A stretch of DNA of 64,000 bases from Tanytarsus gracilentus (lineage: Eukaryota > Arthropoda > Insecta > Diptera > Chironomidae): contig JAXRKN010000044.1 of assembly GCA_038502055.1 (NCBI GenBank), forward strand, positions 4,064,001-4,128,000, given 5' to 3'. The notes under the pieces were generated by a model, which was given only the letters and a program-made list of their open reading frames with translations, was not told the origin of the DNA and searched no databases. Positions within the stretch are counted from its first letter, which is position 1, and the number at the start of each line of letters is the position of its first letter. Shown piece after piece: positions 59,165-64,000 of the stretch. Both the position numbers and the translations under genes were made by a program.

Positions 59165-59440
59165 TAATTACACATTAGACCTGAGTATGTCCCACTATTT
59201 GGATTTAACCAACTTAGCTATCTAGGACCTATCACAAACAATGTACCTTCGATATCTGTTGACCCACCAATGGTGGCAGACTGGAGAGCAACGCCCTGCG
59301 GTTAATTCCACAGACTGACAAAAGAACATAACGACTTAAGCCAGCATTCCTTGCCTAAGGGAATGTGCGTTGCAAAAGATCCTCCCCCAAGATGGTGTCA
59401 GAATCTCTTGCCCTTGCCGTGCAGAAAAAAATCTTAAAAC
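59165..59440. repeat. GC-richer block, possible degraded transposon or gene relic
   Basis: Base composition is visibly more GC-rich than the flanks. One plus-strand frame reads coding-like with a single internal stop: YLGPITNNVPSISVDPPM, then LTKEHNDLSQHSLPKGM. The family is unknown. A similar GC-richer block lies at 60205-60400, on the other side of the small minus-strand ORF. Confidence 0.3.
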
Positions 59441-59482
59441 TGACCTGAGGAAATCTTAAATCCTAATTACATAGTTATAATT

Positions 59483-59944
59483 TTACAATAAATTTGTGAC
59501 ATGTCTCTTTGCTTCCATTTTTGTCATTAAAATTCCATTATTTGGCACATTCTCAAAATATAAAATCAATCGTCTTCTCATATTCATTATAATGCTATTC
59601 TGGAAACAAACAAATTGTTTAACTGCTTGCTGATTTATTGATGTACGAAAACTCGAATCATATTGAGGTCTCTTGTGAGCCAACAAGGAATTAAAAATTG
59701 CTTCGTACGTGTTTTTTCGTCCTTTAGCTCTTGTTGTACCGATCAAGTTACTCAAAAGTTGTCTAAATTTTAGCTCATTAAGCTTGCTAAAATAATCAAC
59801 TACTTTAAAACCGTCCATTCCGTTTTGAGCAATCAATTCTGCAAACTCAAGATGAAGGTAGAGACTTAAGTTTGCCATAGCCAATGTCATAAAATGAACA
59901 TCTTCATTTATCTGCTTCAAGATATTTTCACCCACAACTTCCAT
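59483..59944 (-). CDS. Small hypothetical protein, single exon
   Basis: A 153-codon ORF starting MEVVGENILKQINEDVHFMT. It is predicted mostly helical, basic towards the C-terminus, with no signal peptide or membrane segment. The pattern of its first 60 residues (INEDVHFMTLAMANLSLYLHLEF) loosely recalls ferritin-like four-helix proteins, but I see no metal-ligand set. A stop precedes the ATG shortly after a possible splice acceptor (CAATTGTTAG), so an upstream exon is possible. It could be a diverged gene or a fragment. Confidence 0.4.
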   Translation of the reverse strand: MEVVGENILKQINEDVHFMTLAMANLSLYLHLEFAELIAQNGMDGFKVVDYFSKLNELKFRQLLSNLIGTTRAKGRKNTYEAIFNSLLAHKRPQYDSSFRTSINQQAVKQFVCFQNSIIMNMRRRLILYFENVPNNGILMTKMEAKRHVTNLL

Positions 59945-62900
59945 GATCCATTGTAATTGTAATCTCTAACAATTGATCGCAATCCTGTTACTATCGTAAA
60001 AACTTTTGATTTAGTTGGTTGTTCATTCAAGGGGTAATTTGCTGGTTGCAAGTCATTCTATTAAAAAATGATGTAATAAATTTTAAATATGAAATTAATT
60101 AGTTTAAAAATATTTTAGTAACGATGGATTAAAAATAAATCATTTCTTCAAATTCAATAAAATAATTCTATAAAAATCATTAAATAAATTTCTCATCAAT
60201 AAAAAACCAGATGTGGAGGAAAAGCAGGGTCTAGCGGGCTACTTAGGCAAGTATCTACAGTCGATACAAGCCACAGGTTACGAACAAACCCTCTTCTCGG
60301 AATACATGCAATTAGACAATCGTTAGTGAGAACTGATGTCAGGCAAACCACCCTCTACCATCAGCCTTGGTTAATAGGGAATTTTAAAATACCTTTACGG
60401 CAATGTTAGTGTGTTAGTGATTCAAATTTAAAAAATTAAGTCAGTGAAAACTTTCCAAGAGCGATTTAAAGCTAAAAAGAAGCTTTTAAAAAATTGAAAA
60501 TTTAGAGGAAAAGAGAGAGAGGTGAGTAGAAAGAGATGGTAGATGAAAAGTGAATTTTAGAAAAGTTAAGTTATTCAGGCTATATCCATGAGAGTCATGA
60601 ATTGTGCCTCTTGTTGATCGCTGATTTAGTCATATCCATGCATTTAAGCATTGAATTACACTTTTATGTGATGAAAATTACCTTTGCTTGTATTGCTCCC
60701 ATTCAATTTTAAAATTCTCATATAGGAATTATTCAGGAATTATTTTAAAATAATTCCTATTTAATTCCTACGCTTGTGAGTTGTTGTCGCTTCAGATTCT
60801 TCTTAGATAATGAGATAAATCTAATTGATACAGTGTAATTTTTATTGGTTTGTGTTGGTATTGCATAACATTAACACCAATACAACTTTAAAGTAATCAG
60901 TAACACAAATACGATGGCATTCATTTCCTATTTGAAATGTGGGCGGCATTTCAATTTCAACACAACAATCGATAGTTTCAACTTAATTTGAACGCAAAAG
61001 TACTAAATTGACTCTGAAGTTTTGCCATGGTTTAAAAGGTTTACCGATTTTCCATTCTTTTGATAAAATGAAGCATTAAAACCAAAGTTGTACAATATTT
61101 ATCAGAGTGCATTCACAGAATATATTTCGCTTCATTCGAACGGCTTAACATTTTCTGTTTCTGAGTTTTATTTAATATTCTGATCAATTACTTTAAATTC
61201 CCCTAACTAAAACGCCATACATTTTGAGCTTTCACTTCCTTTTTCTAACGAGCCGAAAATCATTTCGCTAACCATCAAATAAATTCGATAAGAAAAGTTT
61301 GGCATTACACCAGTTGGTGAAAAAAATGTGGCGCAAGGGAAACGAAAAGTTTTTTTGCTTTTTTTTCGCGAATGTGCTTGTGTTTTCCCTCATGTACCGT
61401 TTCCGTTTCATTTCCAACTCAGAAATAAACAACTTTTCCTATGACGATTCTTGGTCCGCATTACAATCAGCGATGCATGTGTATAGGATCTTTAGGTACT
61501 TTATGCGACACTTATGCGAGTTTTAAATTTCAAATTAAAATCCAACAAATGAGTGAACAACGCGAATAATAATAATGTGAATCATTCAACGTTCAATTTA
61601 ATCTGATAGCTATCAAGTGACAAGGAGGGAATTGATTTTTCTTTGATAGCTTTATTGCTTCCTTTATGTGACTTCTATTTTTTCACAATTTCCATTCGGT
61701 TCGAGTGCTCTGTTGATAAAGCGAAGAAGGAGGATGTCGAGATAAAGAATTTGTTTTTCATCCAGAACTCTATAAGATTGATTATGGGGTTTTTGTAACG
61801 TTAGGCAATTGTGAATTGTGTCCGAAAGTATTATGTTTGAATCCTTAATGGAATAAATGAGTGATGTCTGAATTAAATATAAAGCTGTGCAGATAAAGTC
61901 TGATGGATTTGTGTTGAAAATCGTTAAACAATGAAAGTTGAAAATTTACTCAAAATTTAAAAAAGTTCTCTTCCCTTTATTTTGTTAATTTTCATCTGCT
62001 CAAAATATCTTTTTTCAATCATCATTCGGCACCGACTGAGACTCACTGAAATTATTTAATCTGCATCGCTCCATGATATCTGAGCTTATAGAAAATCTGC
62101 ATGTTATTCAATCAAGGGATTGAAACTTTGAATTTAAATTTTTCAAAGAGAAAATTTTCTTTTTCATCCTTCTCTCGACTCCTTTTAATGATATTATGAG
62201 CATTCGTGCAGATCCGTGATCTTTGAAACGTTTTTAAAGAGGATTTTGAGTAATTTTATTTTCATCGTTTCTCCATCTATGAGCTTTCATAGTGAGCGAG
62301 CACATGATGAACATCAAAGAGAGCGCTTGACGATTGCGACGCTAAAAGCATCGTCGATTGCGGGGAAAGTGTTGTTGATTGATACTTTGAATGTATGTTA
62401 ATCAACTTTTCGCCTTTTTTGATGAACGATATTTATTGATTGGATCGTAAAAGTCTTTTTAAAATATTCTCGACTCGACACTTTGCTGAAGGCGAAATCA
62501 TGCGATAAATTTGATTAAGGAAATTTTAATGAAATAAGTTTCCGAAGAGTTTCAGCGACGGAGAAAATATTTTAATTGAAAAGTTGATTTCACCTTTAAG
62601 TAAAAAAAAGCTCTCGCAGAAGTTAAGTGGAAATAAATTTTGTGACACTCCTTTTTATTTGTTGCGTATTGTCCTCAAAAACCACTTTAGTACTGCTGTT
62701 CTGTCTCAATGGATCATATATTTCTGACAGTATAAATTTTTATAGCTATAAATTATGTTCTTGCCTCTCCTGCAACTTTTTTTTTTCGCTCGTGTTTTTG
62801 TTGTCCTTACGGCACTCGAAGGAACTCCTTGCGTTTAAGTTTTAACGGCACTTTTATAAGTCACTTCAGCTCATTCTCTTGCTTATTGCCGTTTTGGCAC

Positions 62901-64000
62901 CAGCAGAACTTTATGACTCTGGCTTTTTTCAGTTTTTATAGCGATTAACAATCGACTGATACTTTTTTTGACCTCACAACAAATTAATAGACTCGACGAT
63001 GTATCATGTTGTGGTGATTTTTTAATGGCTTTAGCTTTAAGAAAAAATTCTGCTGGTTTTAAACTTTTTTCTGATGTTTTAAAATTATTAAAAATTTAAT
63101 TTTTAATTTTTGAGATTTTAAAATTAATTTTTGGAATTTTAAGATTTCAAAATTAATTTTTGGAATTTTTATTTTTTTTGCCTAATTTAAGAACATTTTT
63201 TAAACTCAATGTGTAAATTTATTTAATTTAAATTTTTAAACCTGAAAATTAATTTTAAATTTTTTTCGTCCCAATTCAATTTTCATATTTAAATTTTAAA
63301 CCTTCACAATTGAAAAAATCTTTATAACAAAAATCCTAAAAATAGTCTCGCATGAGAATTCACGTCTCTTATCATTAGAATCAGCATAGGCGGCATGTAA
63401 AAATACCCAAAAAATTCTAATCTCACTCAACATAGAATTATTGATTTTTCTCCGCTTTTACCCACATTTTCCGACAATTTTCGAAAATTTCTTTCAATGT
63501 GTTTGTGTCGCACACATTTTCACATCGTCAAAAAAGAGAGAAAAGTCCTTATGGAAAATTTTTATCCCATGTCAGTAGCAGAAAATGCTTCGAGGAGAGA
63601 ATGTCACTTGAAATTTCCGCTCTCAGTTTTAGCTCGTAACTTGAACTCGACATTAAATGATAAACATGATATTAACGGTTGCTGTCATCGTGTTGTTTTC
63701 TTCAACTCAGTAATGATTACATCATACTTATGGAACAATTAATTTTCAATTTTGAGCATCTAAATTGGTAAAATTCCATGATTGGATGGGTTTGAACAAT
63801 TGCGAATATTTCGGTTATATTGAAGCCTTTTTCGGTTGCCACAAAATAGTATAAAGTCATCATTAAAAATAATCCCGTTTCCCTTTTTAAAGGAGAGGGA
63901 AAAATATTGAAATTTCATGGAAAATATTTTCAAGTCACAGTTATTATTTAAAAAATCTTAAAGGTTATATTTAATTAAAAAATTAACTTTCCCAACATCA
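59945..64000. other. 4 kb without recognised genes
   Basis: AT-rich, with one GC-richer patch at 60205-60400. In that patch a 40-codon plus-strand frame ends at a stop near 60325 (VEEKQGLAGYLGKYLQSI, then YEQTLFSEYM); this faintly resembles the C-terminal helix of ferritins and may be a relic. Nothing else is recognisable up to the right edge. Confidence 0.4.

Larger units (their letters stand above)
55022..59482. other. 4.5 kb without recognised genes; me31B 3' UTR then intergenic
   Basis: Starts with the me31B 3' UTR (AATAAA near 55609). The rest is AT-rich with pyrimidine tracts, a MITE-like hairpin at 58641-58791 and a GC-richer block at about 59165-59440. ORFs at 56086 and 58103 are low-complexity and unsupported. 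Confidence 0.5.

Noticed and set aside
59270..59310. A-box and B-box like sequences suggesting a tRNA-derived SINE
   Set aside because: The boxes deviate from consensus and their spacing (about 27 bases) is too short for a tRNA-type promoter.
61299..63742. Short ORFs near the right edge
   Set aside because: Composition is that of translated AT-rich DNA; no start context, splice sites or families recognised.
1..64000. tRNA, rRNA, CRISPR arrays, bacterial operons
   Set aside because: None seen on reading; the sequence is eukaryotic with spliced genes.

Overview
The window is a piece of an AT-rich dipteran genome, most likely a lower (nematoceran) fly such as a midge. The evidence is short introns of about 50-60 bp with GT-AG ends, insect-specific genes (U-shaped, cabut, PGRP-LC, me31B) and the scale of the intergenic DNA. 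There are no bacterial-style operons, CRISPR arrays or rRNA genes. I rebuilt multi-exon genes by joining reading frames across GT-AG introns and checking phase.

Layout. 1-1300 (-): 5' part of a C2H2 zinc-finger gene running off the left edge. 1470-2506 (+): Iwr1/SLC7A6OS homologue. 3245-16941 (-): U-shaped (FOG family GATA cofactor), six coding exons, with a 10.3 kb first coding intron separating the 14-residue MSRRKQ exon. 16942-27782: gene-free, GATA-site-rich DNA. 27783-31599 (+): mitochondrial glycine dehydrogenase (GLDC), 13 exons. 31959-34827 (+): secreted amidase-type PGRP whose first exon is split by a young Penelope-like retroelement. 34828-40006: gene-free. 40007-41772 (+): cabut (KLF10/11). 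42859-44386 (+): small KIX-domain, MED15-like protein. 44507-45832 (-): transmembrane PGRP-LC-type receptor. 46695-48179 (+): GPI-anchored proline/glutamine-rich protein with a prion-like layout. 48715-51568 (-): unrecognised 932-residue protein. 53481-55021 (+): me31B (DDX6). 55022-64000: nearly empty, with one small ORF beside GC-rich blocks.

Most notable: (1) The Penelope-like element in the PGRP exon has perfect 67-bp inverted ends that supply a GT donor on the left and an AG acceptor on the right. Removing the interval between them restores the PGRP frame with 21 extra codons, so the element may have become an intron. (2) The rest of that PGRP frame closes only if a 2-nt micro-exon is used. 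(3) Two blocks of non-coding DNA in the ush intron recur in inverted orientation 6-27 kb away, with GATA sites kept. (4) The cabut upstream region carries a sequence matching a Mondo/Mlx carbohydrate response element.

Functional themes: ush (GATA cofactor, blood and heart development), two PGRPs (peptidoglycan sensing or degradation), cabut (sugar-responsive repressor), GLDC (glycine cleavage) and me31B (mRNA silencing). They look like neighbours rather than a pathway cluster.
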